5,523 nucleotides of DNA, from the NCBI GenBank assembly GCA_027065835.1, contig JAMONK010000236.1:1-5523 (forward strand), given 5' to 3'. This document shows, in pieces, positions 1-5,523 of the stretch (position 1 is the stretch's first letter; every line of letters starts with the position of its first letter). The notes below the pieces were generated by a model that was not told the DNA's origin, did no database searches, and was given only the letters and a program-made list of their open reading frames with translations. The stretch comes from Thermococcus sp. Its GTDB lineage: Archaea; Methanobacteriota_B; Thermococci; Thermococcales; Thermococcaceae. Position numbers and translations under genes: made by a program.

Positions 1-1008
1 GACGAGGAACATTGCGTTGCGGATCTCCTCGATGTAGCGCCTCAGTATTTCGATGACCCCCTCGACGTCGCCCCTAACCGCCGGCCCCAGGAGCGGGAGT
101 GCGACGCCGGCGAAGGTAGCTCCCATGGCCAAGGCCTTCGCCATCGTTATCCCGTCGCGCATTCCGCCGGTGGCTATAATCGGCAGGTCGGTTGAGTAGC
201 GGACTTCAGCAACGCTTACCGCGGTCTTAATCCCCCAATCCCAGAAGCGGAGTGCGAGGTTCCTGCCCATCTCGTCCTTGGCGCGGTAGTACTCAACGGC
301 ACTCCAGCTCGTCCCGCCAAGGCCGCCGACGTCTATCGCGTCAATTCCAATGCTCTCAAGCCTCACCGCGACCTCCTTGGAAACTCCCGCTCCGGTTTCT
401 TTCGCTATTATCGGGTAGGGAAACTCGGCCTTGAGTTCTGCCAGGGCCTTCAGAACGCCCCTGTACTGCGTGTCCCCCTCGGGCTGGACGCTCTCCTGCA
501 GGGGGTTCATGTGTATCGCCAGAGCGTCCGCCCCAATCGTTTCGACGGCCTTTAAAGCCTCATCAATGCCGTAGCGCTCCGGAATGGTTTCCGAGAACTG
601 CGGTGCCCCAAGGTTTCCGACGAGGAAGACGTCTGGAGCGACATCGCGGACGTAGTAGCTCTCCCAGGTTTCCGGCTTCCTTATCATCGCCCTCTGACTG
701 CCGACGCCCATCGGTATGTTGAGCTCCCCCGCGGCCTTCGCGAGGGTCTTGTTTATCTTTCCGGCCAGCTGGGAGCCCCTCGTTCCGCCCGTCATCCCTG
801 CTATGAAAATTGGATAATCAAAGCGCCTTCCGAGGAACTCGACGCTTAAATCGACTTCATCCTTGTCAATCTCCGGCAGGCTCATGTGAACGAAGTGAAC
901 GTCCTCAAAACCGTTGCTCACGTGGGCCTGAACGTTTCTCTTCAAGCAGTGCTCTATGTGCTCAAACTTCCTGATGATCGTGAGTTCCTCCTTATCAAAA
1001 GCCTCCAT
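1..1008 (-). CDS. fni: Type 2 isopentenyl-diphosphate delta-isomerase (Idi-2), C-terminus cut by window edge
   Basis: FMN- and NADPH-dependent enzyme that interconverts isopentenyl diphosphate (IPP) and dimethylallyl diphosphate in the cytoplasm, supplying both C5 units for archaeal lipid chains. Reading from the ATG at 1008, the frame stays open for 336 codons to base 1. The family is usually about 350-370 residues, so only a short C-terminal piece is missing. Visible family motifs are RKFEHI (13-18), GMTGG (71-75, flavin-barrel start), GSQRAM (103-108), VGNLGAPQ (130-137), HMNPLQE (166-172, with the Gln/Glu pair used for substrate and metal), KETGAG (203-208), GGLGGTSW (228-235) and TGGMRDG (280-286, phosphate binding). 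The start follows a good ribosome site (GGTGGTG, three bases before the ATG) and gives the expected N-terminus. The racemase gene ends 46 bases upstream on the same strand. A TATA-like box in that gap suggests its own transcription start. Identity is very secure. Confidence 0.96.
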   Translation of the reverse strand, partial: MEAFDKEELTIIRKFEHIEHCLKRNVQAHVSNGFEDVHFVHMSLPEIDKDEVDLSVEFLGRRFDYPIFIAGMTGGTRGSQLAGKINKTLAKAAGELNIPMGVGSQRAMIRKPETWESYYVRDVAPDVFLVGNLGAPQFSETIPERYGIDEALKAVETIGADALAIHMNPLQESVQPEGDTQYRGVLKALAELKAEFPYPIIAKETGAGVSKEVAVRLESIGIDAIDVGGLGGTSWSAVEYYRAKDEMGRNLALRFWDWGIKTAVSVAEVRYSTDLPIIATGGMRDGITMAKALAMGATFAGVALPLLGPAVRGDVEGVIEILRRYIEEIRNAMFLV

Positions 1009-1022
1009 TCACACCACCGATG

Positions 1023-1028
1023 AAAAAA
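1023..1028 (-). terminator. Possible weak oligo-T terminator after the racemase gene
   Basis: A run of six T on the minus strand lies 27-32 bases past the racemase stop codon. It follows a pyrimidine-rich tract and has no obvious hairpin. Archaeal RNA polymerase can terminate at such runs without a stem-loop. The run also sits between the putative idi TATA box and the idi ATG, so it may simply be part of the idi initiator region. This is weak evidence. Confidence 0.25.
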
Positions 1029-1037
1029 GGAGGGAAG

Positions 1038-1045
1038 GGTTAATA
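1038..1045 (-). promoter_or_regulatory. TATA-like box, putative idi promoter
   Basis: The minus strand reads TATTAACC here, beginning 37 bases before the idi ATG. With the usual archaeal TATA-to-start distance of about 25 bases, transcription would begin roughly 10 bases before the ATG, leaving room for the GGTGGTG ribosome site. The same octamer occurs at the identical distance before the racemase gene. It is short and AT-rich, so chance is possible, but the matching geometry supports it. Confidence 0.5.
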
Positions 1046-1054
1046 GGTTTTTGG

Positions 1055-1735
1055 CTACTCAGCCGCTGCGTTTATAAGTGCCCTCATGTGTATCTCGGCG
1101 GTATCAAGAACGTCAACATCAACGTCCCCTGTCTTCACCGCCAGTGGGAGTTCAGTACAACCCAGGATAACGGCCTCAATGCCCTCTTCCCGGGAGTAGC
1201 GGTCTATAAGGTCAAGAAGCCAGGGCTTGCTCTCCAAGTTCTCGAACATCAACTCCTCAAAGATTATTCTGTCGATCTCGTCCACCTCCCCCTCGCCGGG
1301 CACCACGACCTCAAATCCTCTCCCCTCAAGGGCGTCCCTGTAGAAGCGCATCGTCATGGTCGTCTTGGTCCCAAGGAGGAGAAGCCTGCGAAGTCCCCGC
1401 CTCTCGGCCTCCTGTGCCACGGCATCGATGATGCTGACCATCTTAACGCCAACCACTTTTTGCACGTCCGGAAAGACCAGGTGAGGTGTGTTGGCCGAGA
1501 TCCCAATCACCTCCGCGCCTGCCCTTTCAAGGGCCATCGCGGCGTTTATCAGCATCCGCTTCCGTCCCTCCCAGCCTTCGGGATTCTCCCTAAACTCCTG
1601 AAAGTTCATGGAGTATACAACGAGCTCCGGGAAGGAGTACGGGCCAAACCTTTCACGGGATATCTCGATGTATTTCCTGTAGTAATACAGCGTGGATTCC
1701 GGGCTCGTGCCCCCGATTATGCCTATCCTCCTCAT
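1055..1735 (-). CDS. Aspartate/glutamate racemase family protein with the first catalytic Cys replaced
   Basis: Member of the cofactor-independent Asp/Glu racemase superfamily: 226 residues, two-domain alpha/beta, cytoplasmic. Motifs are GIIGGTSPEST (5-15), MNFQEF (43-48), SANTPH (80-85), LLGTKTTM (120-127), LGCTE (191-195) and DTAEIH (211-216). In Pyrococcus horikoshii aspartate racemase the catalytic pair is Cys82/Cys194. Here Cys193 is present, but the residue before the conserved Asn-Thr is Ala81, preceded by Ser80, so the first acid/base Cys is missing. The GGxSPEST start resembles the YgeA/RacX branch, some members of which also lack the first Cys. The frame is open upstream to an ATG at 1801, but 1735 is preferred: it begins exactly at the family N-terminus, follows a GGTGGT site, and avoids an atypical 22-residue leader. 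It lies 77 bases after the CinA-like gene with its own TATA-like box. Family membership is firm; substrate and even racemase activity are open. Confidence 0.88.
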   Translation of the reverse strand: MRRIGIIGGTSPESTLYYYRKYIEISRERFGPYSFPELVVYSMNFQEFRENPEGWEGRKRMLINAAMALERAGAEVIGISANTPHLVFPDVQKVVGVKMVSIIDAVAQEAERRGLRRLLLLGTKTTMTMRFYRDALEGRGFEVVVPGEGEVDEIDRIIFEELMFENLESKPWLLDLIDRYSREEGIEAVILGCTELPLAVKTGDVDVDVLDTAEIHMRALINAAAE

Positions 1736-1764
1736 CGTAACCACCGTGGAGTATGGGGCGGATC

Positions 1765-1772
1765 GGTTAATA
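1765..1772 (-). promoter_or_regulatory. TATA-like box, putative racemase-gene promoter
   Basis: The minus strand reads TATTAACC, beginning 37 bases before the ATG at 1735, the same octamer and distance seen before idi. The predicted transcription start falls downstream of the alternative ATG at 1801, which supports 1735 as the translation start. The 77-base gap after the CinA-like gene is longer than those within the upstream operon, in keeping with a separate transcription unit or an internal promoter. Confidence 0.5.
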
Positions 1773-1812
1773 ACTTCACCGCTGACGGATGCACCAAGCA
1801 CGTAGGACCCGC

Positions 1813-2574
1813 TCAGAGCCTCTGATCCTCCAGCTTTATTCCGTGGGCCTCTAGGAACCTTACGGTCTCATCAATCTCCTCCCTGGATTCCCCGAAGAGG
1901 ATGATACCGATGTACCGCCCAAAGCCCTTCGGCGAGGAGTGTATCCTGACGTTGAACCTCTTGAGGGCCTCCCTGAGAATCGGGGCCAGCTTGGACTCGT
2001 CCGTTATCTCCGCCAAGAACTTCGCCTGGATGAACTTTCTGCCGCCAATCCTCGGCAGAACCTCCTGCTCGAACATGGCCTTCATCTCTCTCGGCATCCC
2101 TGGAAGGACGAATATCATGACGTCATCCTGCAGGATGTACGCCCCCGGAGCGGCACCTACAGGATTGGTGAGTGCCTCGGCGCCCTTCGGCAGGTAGGCC
2201 ATCTTTTTCCTCGCCTCGTTTATCTCAGGATCGTCAACAAACCCCTCCTCGTAGAGTTTCCGGTAGAAGTCCGCTATAAGCCGAAGGGATTCCTCCCTCA
2301 GTTCCATGGGCCTGTTCAGTGCCTTTGAGACGGCGAACATAGTAACGTCATCGTGAGTCGGTCCCAGCCCCCCGGCCACCACAAGAACCGCCGGCCGCCT
2401 TCCAAGGGCTTCCCTTACGGCCGCGACTATCTCGTCCACGTCATCCGCCACGGTGGTTATCCTGCGCACCCAGTACCCCCTCTCCGTGAGCCCCCTTGCG
2501 ATGAACGCGGAGTTGCTGTCAACGGTGTTGCCGGTTAGGAGTTCGTCTCCGATCGTTATAATCTCGGCCAGCAT
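1813..2574 (-). CDS. CinA N-terminal domain protein (COG1058, molybdopterin-binding fold), stand-alone
   Basis: A 253-residue cytoplasmic protein of the competence/damage-inducible CinA N-terminal family, which has the MoaB/MogA-like molybdopterin-binding fold. Motifs are EIITIGDELLTG (4-15), DSNS (19-22), GGLGPTHDD (68-76, the signature loop), NPVGAAPG (137-144) and LPGMPREM (157-164). Residues from about 185 to 250 match the small C-terminal part of COG1058 proteins. The NMN-deamidase (PncC) domain of bacterial full-length CinA, about 160 residues, is absent; this short form is usual in archaea. COG1058 domains of some bacterial CinA proteins hydrolyse ADP-ribose or related nucleotide pyrophosphates, so a nucleotide clean-up role is plausible but not shown here. 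The start is set by a very strong GGAGGTGA site that overlaps the stop codon of the isopentenyl phosphate kinase gene, implying coupled translation. Database names such as 'nicotinamide-nucleotide amidase' would over-annotate it. Confidence 0.92.
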   Translation of the reverse strand: MLAEIITIGDELLTGNTVDSNSAFIARGLTERGYWVRRITTVADDVDEIVAAVREALGRRPAVLVVAGGLGPTHDDVTMFAVSKALNRPMELREESLRLIADFYRKLYEEGFVDDPEINEARKKMAYLPKGAEALTNPVGAAPGAYILQDDVMIFVLPGMPREMKAMFEQEVLPRIGGRKFIQAKFLAEITDESKLAPILREALKRFNVRIHSSPKGFGRYIGIILFGESREEIDETVRFLEAHGIKLEDQRL

Positions 2575-2578
2575 GAAT

Positions 2579-2586
2579 TCACCTCC
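2579..2586 (-). promoter_or_regulatory. Strong ribosome binding site for the CinA-like gene, overlapping the IPK stop codon
   Basis: The minus strand reads GGAGGTGA, and its last three bases are the TGA stop of the kinase gene. Four bases separate it from the ATG at 2574. A ribosome finishing the kinase would sit on this site, so the two genes are probably translationally coupled. Confidence 0.75.
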
Positions 2587-3358
2587 TCAGCCTGGTTCCG
2601 GATCCCTGCCCTGCGATCGCCCCCCTAAGCCTGCCCGGGATTCTCCCGTTGACAAACCAGACTTCCGAATACTCCGCTATCTCCCTGGCCTTCAGGAGCT
2701 TGTTGCAGATGCCGCCGGTTACATCGGTTCCCCCCGCCGTGCACTTCAGCCTCTCAAGGAGGGGTTCGATGTCCTCTACGGTTAGGTCCTGGATTATGCT
2801 CCCCTCCCCCGGAGAGCCATCGTAGACCCCATCAACGTCCATCAGGAATATCACCTTCTCCGGCCGGAACATCTTGGCGAGGTACGCTATTATCTGATCA
2901 CCGGAGAGTATCTCCACGCCCTTCGCTAGGTCAACCGATACATCACCGAAGAGAACTGGGATGAACTTGAGCTCGAGAAGCTTCTTGATGACCTCAACGT
3001 CCCCGTAGGCAACCTCGCCCCCCTCCGTAAGGAAAACTGAGGAGCTAGAAACCGAGAAAGCCGGGAGATGCTGGGACAAAAAAGCCTCTACAATGCGGTC
3101 GTTTACCTCCAGCATCGCCTGGTGGGTCAGTGAGAATCCCACCCTCTTGAAGTCGGAATCCGGCTCGATGCCCTCCCGGATGCGGTACTGCTGGGCGAGT
3201 GGGTGTCCAAAGCTACCGCCGCCATGGACCACTATTATCTCGTTCTCAGGGTAGAACCCTGCGAGTTCGGAAGCTATCTCCCTGACGACGTCCTCCCTGA
3301 AGGACCTGGGGTCGCTTTTATCGCTGAAGACGCTCCCGCCGATCTTCACAATTATCAT
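2579..3358 (-). CDS. Isopentenyl phosphate kinase (IPK)
   Basis: Phosphorylates isopentenyl phosphate to isopentenyl diphosphate with ATP, the last phosphorylation of the archaeal mevalonate pathway. At 259 residues it is a typical single-domain amino-acid-kinase-fold enzyme. Lys5 (in VKIGGS) and Lys14 (in SDK) stand where the ATP-phosphate-binding lysines lie in characterised archaeal IPKs. The HGGGSFGHP motif (45-53) carries His52, the conserved His that holds the substrate phosphate and separates IPK from other amino-acid kinases. Further family motifs are LFGDV (around 136-140), GDQI (153-156), MDVDGVYD (173-180) and GGTDVTGG (209-216, nucleotide loop). The start overlaps the mevalonate kinase stop as ATGA, with a GGAGGTT site ending five bases before the ATG, so the two are cotranscribed and probably translationally coupled. 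Direct adjacency to mevalonate kinase supports an IPK role over fosfomycin-kinase-type or carbamate-kinase relatives. Confidence 0.96.
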   Translation of the reverse strand: MIIVKIGGSVFSDKSDPRSFREDVVREIASELAGFYPENEIIVVHGGGSFGHPLAQQYRIREGIEPDSDFKRVGFSLTHQAMLEVNDRIVEAFLSQHLPAFSVSSSSVFLTEGGEVAYGDVEVIKKLLELKFIPVLFGDVSVDLAKGVEILSGDQIIAYLAKMFRPEKVIFLMDVDGVYDGSPGEGSIIQDLTVEDIEPLLERLKCTAGGTDVTGGICNKLLKAREIAEYSEVWFVNGRIPGRLRGAIAGQGSGTRLRR

Positions 3359-4359
3359 CTTTCAACCTCCTCTATCCTCAATCCATCCCGGCTTATTCTA
3401 GTTACCATCGGCGTGCCGCCCGCGATCTTTATCGCCGTGGCCACCTCACTCTGCCTCTTCGGGGCGAGCGCGTACATACAGCCTCCCCCTCCAGCCCCGG
3501 TTATCTTGGCACCCAGTGCACCCGCAACTCTGGCCGCGTAGACAAGCTCACTCAGTTTTTTGGTGGAGACACCGAGGGCATCCAGAAGACCATGGTTAAC
3601 GTTCATCAGCCTACCTAGGAGCCCGAACTTGAGGTCGGCCCCGTACTCGCCGGTGATGACGTCCCTCGCCTTCTCAACCAGCATGCCCATGGAGTTCAGG
3701 ATCGGCCCGATAACCTCAGGCATGTCCTCGTAGCTCTCGCGGACCATTGCAACCAGCTCTTTCGTCGAGCCACTTGAGCCGGTGTAGCCGACCACGAGTG
3801 GGAGCTCCATGAAGGGAAGGTGTTCAAAACTTCCGTTCTGATAGTGTATAAAACCACCTATGGCCGAGACCGTCGGGTCTATGCCGCTCGACGCGCCCTG
3901 AACCAGCAGCTCAACCCTATGACCCAGCTTCCCTATCTCCTCAGGAGACAGTTCAAGGCCGAGGAGCCGGGATACCGCGCCGATGGTCGCAACCGCAACC
4001 GCCGCCGAGGAACCAAGGCCTGCACCAACGGGAATCTGGGATGTTATCGAAACGGTCACACCCCTTCCGTTCCCGCCCGATTCCTCCCGTACAAGCTCTA
4101 TCGCCTGCCTGACGTAGCTGAGTACCTCCGCAGCCTTGCCGTAGTCGCTCTCGAAGTATATCTCGTTCTCAGAGAAAGAAACTATGAGCCCTGGAGTTTT
4201 AATGTCCCGGGCTTCTATTTTTATCCTTCCGTTTTCGTTGAATCGTGCCGTTACGTACGTCCTCAGGTCTATGGCGGCCGCTATCGCAGGTTTCCCATAA
4301 ACCACACTGTGCTCGCCGAAGAGGATAATCTTAGCCGGTGCAGACGCAGTGACTCTCAT
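3355..4359 (-). CDS. mvk: Mevalonate kinase
   Basis: GHMP-family kinase that makes mevalonate 5-phosphate from mevalonate and ATP in the cytoplasm. With the start chosen here it has 334 residues, the usual archaeal length. Motif 1 is [12 protein letters not shown] (6-17). Motif 2, the ATP-phosphate loop, is [11 protein letters not shown] (110-120). The catalytic Asp161 lies in SSGIDPTVS (157-165). Motif 3 is [10 protein letters not shown] (285-294). The reading frame is open to an ATG at 4377, six codons further upstream, but 4359 is preferred. It matches the remembered Pyrococcus furiosus N-terminus (MKVIASAPAK-like), has a GGTGGTGA site just before it, and the TATA-like box at 4391-4398 predicts a transcript beginning near 4370, downstream of the 4377 ATG. 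It is first gene of an operon with IPK (ATGA overlap) and the CinA-like gene. Identity is very secure. Confidence 0.97.
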   Translation of the reverse strand: MRVTASAPAKIILFGEHSVVYGKPAIAAAIDLRTYVTARFNENGRIKIEARDIKTPGLIVSFSENEIYFESDYGKAAEVLSYVRQAIELVREESGGNGRGVTVSITSQIPVGAGLGSSAAVAVATIGAVSRLLGLELSPEEIGKLGHRVELLVQGASSGIDPTVSAIGGFIHYQNGSFEHLPFMELPLVVGYTGSSGSTKELVAMVRESYEDMPEVIGPILNSMGMLVEKARDVITGEYGADLKFGLLGRLMNVNHGLLDALGVSTKKLSELVYAARVAGALGAKITGAGGGGCMYALAPKRQSEVATAIKIAGGTPMVTRISRDGLRIEEVER

Positions 4360-4390
4360 CTCACCACCGCATCCCATTTCACCCGCCCCC

Positions 4391-4398
4391 CTAATAAA
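4391..4398 (-). promoter_or_regulatory. TATA-like box, putative promoter of the mvk-IPK-cinA operon
   Basis: The minus strand reads TTTATTAG, with purines (AAGG) just upstream as in a BRE. Its TATTA core begins 37 bases before the mvk ATG at 4359, the same distance as the boxes before the racemase gene and idi. Transcription would start about 10 bases before the ATG, giving a very short leader carrying only the GGTGGTGA ribosome site. Confidence 0.6.
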
Positions 4399-4470
4399 CC
4401 TTAACCGAGGGAGTGGTTCAATGTTCTAAAAAAACAGGCACTTCCTGGTTGTTATAGTAAAAAGGGAGTT

Positions 4471-4484
4471 GATAAAGTATTATC
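4471..4484. repeat. Short inverted repeat in the divergent promoter region
   Basis: A perfect 5-base inverted repeat, GATAA and TTATC, with a 4-base spacer. It lies about 71 bases upstream of the ATPase TATA box and about 73 bases upstream of the mvk TATA-like box. Its size suits a dimeric archaeal regulator of the Lrp or HTH type, but in AT-rich spacer DNA such a repeat can arise by chance. It is the only clear symmetry element seen in the 261-base gap between mvk and the ATPase gene. No small gene or RNA was recognised in that gap. Confidence 0.3.
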
Positions 4485-4550
4485 GGAAAGATTATGCTTT
4501 TAATAAAACACTATCGCATGATCGGGGCTTTCTGTGAGGATTTTAGCAGC

Positions 4551-4562
4551 AAAGTATATAAG
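4551..4562 (+). promoter_or_regulatory. BRE/TATA promoter of the P-type ATPase gene
   Basis: AAAG followed by TATATAAG is a near-ideal archaeal BRE plus TATA box, starting at 4551 with the TATA part at 4555-4562. Transcription would begin near 4583-4588, leaving a leader of about 35 bases that ends in the ribosome site before the ATG at 4621. This is the strongest promoter-like match in the window and has a longer leader than the minus-strand genes. Confidence 0.75.
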
Positions 4563-4608
4563 GGGCTTGGGCCAGGAAAATATAGTAACAAAAAGGTAGA
4601 AATTCACT

Positions 4609-4617
4609 GGGGGTGAT
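4609..4617 (+). promoter_or_regulatory. Ribosome binding site of the P-type ATPase gene
   Basis: GGGGGTGAT stands three bases before the ATG at 4621. It is a full match to the archaeal anti-Shine-Dalgarno sequence and fixes the start, since it is the only ATG so placed. Confidence 0.75.
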
Positions 4618-4620
4618 ATA

Positions 4621-5523
4621 ATGGGGGAGAACAGACTTCAGGATATAGCCCAGAAGGCAAAGCATATGAAGGCGGAAGACGTCCTGAGATACCTCAACGT
4701 TGATCCCAAGACTGGTCTCAGTGAAGAGGAAGCCAAGCGCCGCCTTCATGAGGTCGGTCCCAACGAAATTCCGGAGAGAAAGGTAAGCCCGCTCAGGAAG
4801 TTCCTCTCGTACTTCTGGGGACCGATCCCATGGATGATAGAGATAGCGGCCGTTCTCTCGGCCGTGGTGCGCCATTGGGAGGACTTCTGGATAATCCTCA
4901 GCCTCCTCATAATCAACGGCGTCGTGGGGTTCTGGCAGGAGCACAAGGCAGAGAACATCATGGAGTACCTCAAGCAGAAGCTGGCCTTGGAGGTCCGGGT
5001 CCTCCGGAACGGCCGCTGGGAGACCATCCCGGCAAGGGAACTCGTACCGGGGGATATCGTGAGACTCCGCATGGGTGACGTGATCCCCGCCGACATCAAG
5101 CTTATAGAGGGAGACTTCCTGACGGTGGATGAGTCTGCCCTCACCGGGGAGAGCGTTCCAGTGACGAAAAAGGCCGGTGCCGTGGTTTACAGCGGCTCGA
5201 TAGTCAAGCGCGGTGAGATGACTGGTGTCGTTGTAGCCACAGGGCTGAGTACGTACTTTGGAAGAACAGTCCAGCTCGTGCAGACCGCAAGAACGACGAG
5301 CGAATATCAGAAACTCGTCATCAACATAGGAAATTACCTGATCGTGCTCAGCATCGTAATGATAAGCATAATGTTCATCGTGGAGCTCCATCGTGGAAAG
5401 CCATTCCTGGACCTCCTCCGGTTTGCTCTCGTCTTAACGGTAGCGGCGATTCCAGCGGCGTTGCCGGCGGTAATGAGCATCACGATGGCTATAGGGGCGT
5501 ACGAGCTGGCCAAGAGACAGGCT
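4621..5523 (+). CDS. P-type ATPase, plasma-membrane proton-pump (P3A-like) type, N-terminal 301 residues
   Basis: Integral membrane cation pump driven by ATP, open to the window edge. The family is usually about 800 residues, so little more than a third is seen. In order: a cytoplasmic N-terminal cation-ATPase domain (about 13-60, with GLSEEEAKRRL and GPNEIPE); M1 (about 67-84) and M2 (88-105); an actuator domain (about 115-225) with PGDIV (143-147), GDVIPAD (152-158) and the dephosphorylation loop DESALTGESVPV (170-181); M3 (about 235-255); and M4 (about 264-290) with AAIPAALPAV (275-284), the ion-site kink. The IPAALPAV form, rather than PEGLP (Ca/Na pumps) or CPC (metal pumps), resembles archaeal and plant/fungal H+-ATPases such as Methanocaldococcus MJ1226. 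The DKTG phosphorylation motif and the M5-M6 residues that decide the ion lie beyond the edge, so H+ specificity is inferred. It is divergent from mvk with its own strong promoter and ribosome site, and appears unrelated to the isoprenoid genes. Confidence 0.93.
   Translation, partial: MGENRLQDIAQKAKHMKAEDVLRYLNVDPKTGLSEEEAKRRLHEVGPNEIPERKVSPLRKFLSYFWGPIPWMIEIAAVLSAVVRHWEDFWIILSLLIINGVVGFWQEHKAENIMEYLKQKLALEVRVLRNGRWETIPARELVPGDIVRLRMGDVIPADIKLIEGDFLTVDESALTGESVPVTKKAGAVVYSGSIVKRGEMTGVVVATGLSTYFGRTVQLVQTARTTSEYQKLVINIGNYLIVLSIVMISIMFIVELHRGKPFLDLLRFALVLTVAAIPAALPAVMSITMAIGAYELAKRQA

Noticed and set aside
1736..1801. A 22-residue N-terminal extension of the racemase from the ATG at 1801
   Set aside because: The family N-terminus begins at the 1735 ATG, which has a ribosome site. 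The extension shows no signal peptide and would overlap the predicted promoter.
956..1825. A 289-codon open frame on the plus strand
   Set aside because: It lies antisense to the racemase gene and the start of idi, which carry clear family motifs in the minus-strand frames. Its translation has no recognisable motif and no matching ribosome site; high GC content makes such shadow frames common.
3820..4404. A 194-codon open frame on the plus strand over the mvk 5' half
   Set aside because: It is a shadow of the mevalonate kinase reading frame, with Arg/Tyr-rich composition, no ribosome site and no motif.
4425..4458. CAGG-CACTT-CCTG hairpin beside a seven-A run as a possible terminator
   Set aside because: The stem is only four base pairs, and no gene ends here; both flanking genes point away from this region.
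4543..5391. A 282-codon open frame on the minus strand
   Set aside because: It is antisense to the P-type ATPase. Its translation is rich in His, Asp and Tyr with no family motif, while the plus strand encodes TGES and IPAALPAV motifs after a good promoter and ribosome site.
1..5523. tRNA, rRNA, CRISPR, insertion sequence or integrase attachment site
   Set aside because: No direct-repeat arrays, transposase motifs, tRNA-like cloverleaf segments or rRNA motifs were seen; almost the whole window is covered by recognised housekeeping-type genes.

Overview
The window looks like chromosomal DNA of a hyperthermophilic euryarchaeon of the order Thermococcales, most likely Thermococcus. The reasons are the close match of the mevalonate kinase to the Pyrococcus/Thermococcus family, archaeal BRE/TATA-type promoters, Shine-Dalgarno sites of the GGTGGT/GGAGGTGA type, and a compact GC-rich layout. 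The species cannot be settled from the sequence alone. No RNA gene, insertion sequence, CRISPR array or pseudogene was seen.

Minus strand, in transcription order from right to left: mevalonate kinase (4359-3355), isopentenyl phosphate kinase (3358-2579, ATGA overlap), a stand-alone CinA-N/COG1058 protein (2574-1813, 4-base gap), an aspartate/glutamate racemase-family protein (1735-1055) and type 2 isopentenyl diphosphate isomerase (1008 to beyond base 1, truncated by the window). The first three form a tight, translationally coupled operon. The racemase and isomerase follow gaps of 77 and 46 bases, and each carries its own TATA-like element. Plus strand: a divergent P-type ATPase of the proton-pump (P3A-like) type starts at 4621 and runs off the right edge. 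A 261-base divergent promoter region lies between it and mevalonate kinase.

Three of the genes belong to the archaeal form of the mevalonate pathway, which feeds ether-lipid synthesis. Mevalonate kinase makes mevalonate 5-phosphate. Enzymes encoded elsewhere take this to isopentenyl phosphate, IPK phosphorylates that to IPP, and Idi-2 interconverts IPP and DMAPP. The CinA-like and racemase genes have no recognised role in that pathway and are the less explained members of the cluster.

The best second-look items are: (i) the racemase homologue has Ala at the position of the first catalytic Cys but keeps the second; (ii) mvk, the racemase gene and idi share a promoter layout in which a TATTA-type box begins exactly 37 bases before the ATG, which also fixes the mvk start at an internal ATG; (iii) the conserved-looking coupling of a COG1058 protein to IPK. 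I see no convincing evidence of a wholly undescribed system here.
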